Shown in pieces: positions 6,985 through 7,004 of a DNA stretch of 7,004 bases. The position numbers were made by a program, and so were the translations under genes. The stretch is from Rubrobacter sp. (GTDB taxonomy: Bacteria; Actinomycetota; Rubrobacteria; Rubrobacterales; Rubrobacteraceae). The stretch is taken from positions 1 through 7,004 of the forward strand of contig JACDFX010000085.1 in assembly GCA_013815575.1 (NCBI GenBank). The letters are read 5' to 3'. The first letter of the stretch is position 1, and every line of letters begins with the position of its first letter. Under the pieces are notes generated by a model. The model searched no databases and was not told the origin of the DNA. It saw only the letters and a program-made list of their open reading frames with translations.

Positions 6985-6996
6985 CAAGTACAGCAA
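6980..6996 (-). promoter_or_regulatory. Possible anti-terminator hairpin competing with the rimP-leader terminator
   Basis: On the minus strand TTGCT (6996-6992), a 7-nt spacer and AGCAA (6984-6980) can form a 5-bp hairpin, extendable by one U·G wobble. The AGCAA is the same segment that forms the 5' arm of the terminator, so the two structures are mutually exclusive. The pairing is seen in the sequence; regulation is inferred, and a 5-bp match can occur by chance. Confidence 0.35.
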
Positions 6997-7004
6997 ACAG
7001 AATT

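Noticed and set aside
6985..7004. An operon promoter at the right edge
   Set aside because: The 20 bases to the right of the terminator hairpin show no convincing -35/-10 pair at proper spacing; the promoter must lie beyond the window.

Overview
The window holds one unbroken minus-strand block of eight tightly packed genes, read here from right to left: rimP, nusA, infB, ylxP (DUF503), rbfA, an nrnA-type DHH phosphoesterase gene, truB and the first part of ribF. This is the conserved bacterial translation and transcription-factor operon. I see no gene on the plus strand, no mobile element, no CRISPR array and no RNA gene. High GC content, frequent GTG/TTG starts, a NusA with a reduced N-terminal head, and a DHH/NrnA gene between rbfA and truB suggest a high-GC actinomycetote. 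Frequent AGG arginine and occasional ATA isoleucine codons would suit a deep-branching group such as Rubrobacteria or Thermoleophilia, but that placement is inference.

Layout: the right edge (6938-7004) is the leader of rimP. It contains a probable intrinsic terminator facing rimP, with its U-tract ending only 14 nt before the rimP start codon, and a possible alternative hairpin that would compete for the terminator's 5' arm. RimP (30S maturation) is followed after 4 nt by nusA, which has a strong AAGGAGG site. nusA overlaps infB by 8 nt; the ylxR and ylxQ genes often found between them are absent, and NusA instead ends in an acidic linker and a small Cys/His-rich module. infB is followed by ylxP (TTG start, next to a small inverted repeat around the infB stop codon), then rbfA, then the DHH gene (20-nt overlap), truB and ribF (13-nt overlap).

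How the genes work together: RimP and RbfA mature the 30S subunit, IF2 delivers initiator tRNA and joins subunits, TruB makes tRNA pseudouridine 55, NrnA-type enzymes degrade nanoRNAs and/or dephosphorylate pAp, NusA controls pausing, termination and antitermination, and RibF makes FMN and FAD. Near-zero spacing throughout predicts one transcript with translational coupling.

The most unusual points are: truB has no ATG/GTG/TTG start that preserves its catalytic aspartate, so the best start is an ATA inside an ATAA start/stop overlap; the terminator/anti-terminator arrangement ahead of rimP, consistent with NusA-sensitive autoregulation; and the Cys/His tail on NusA in a locus lacking ylxR.
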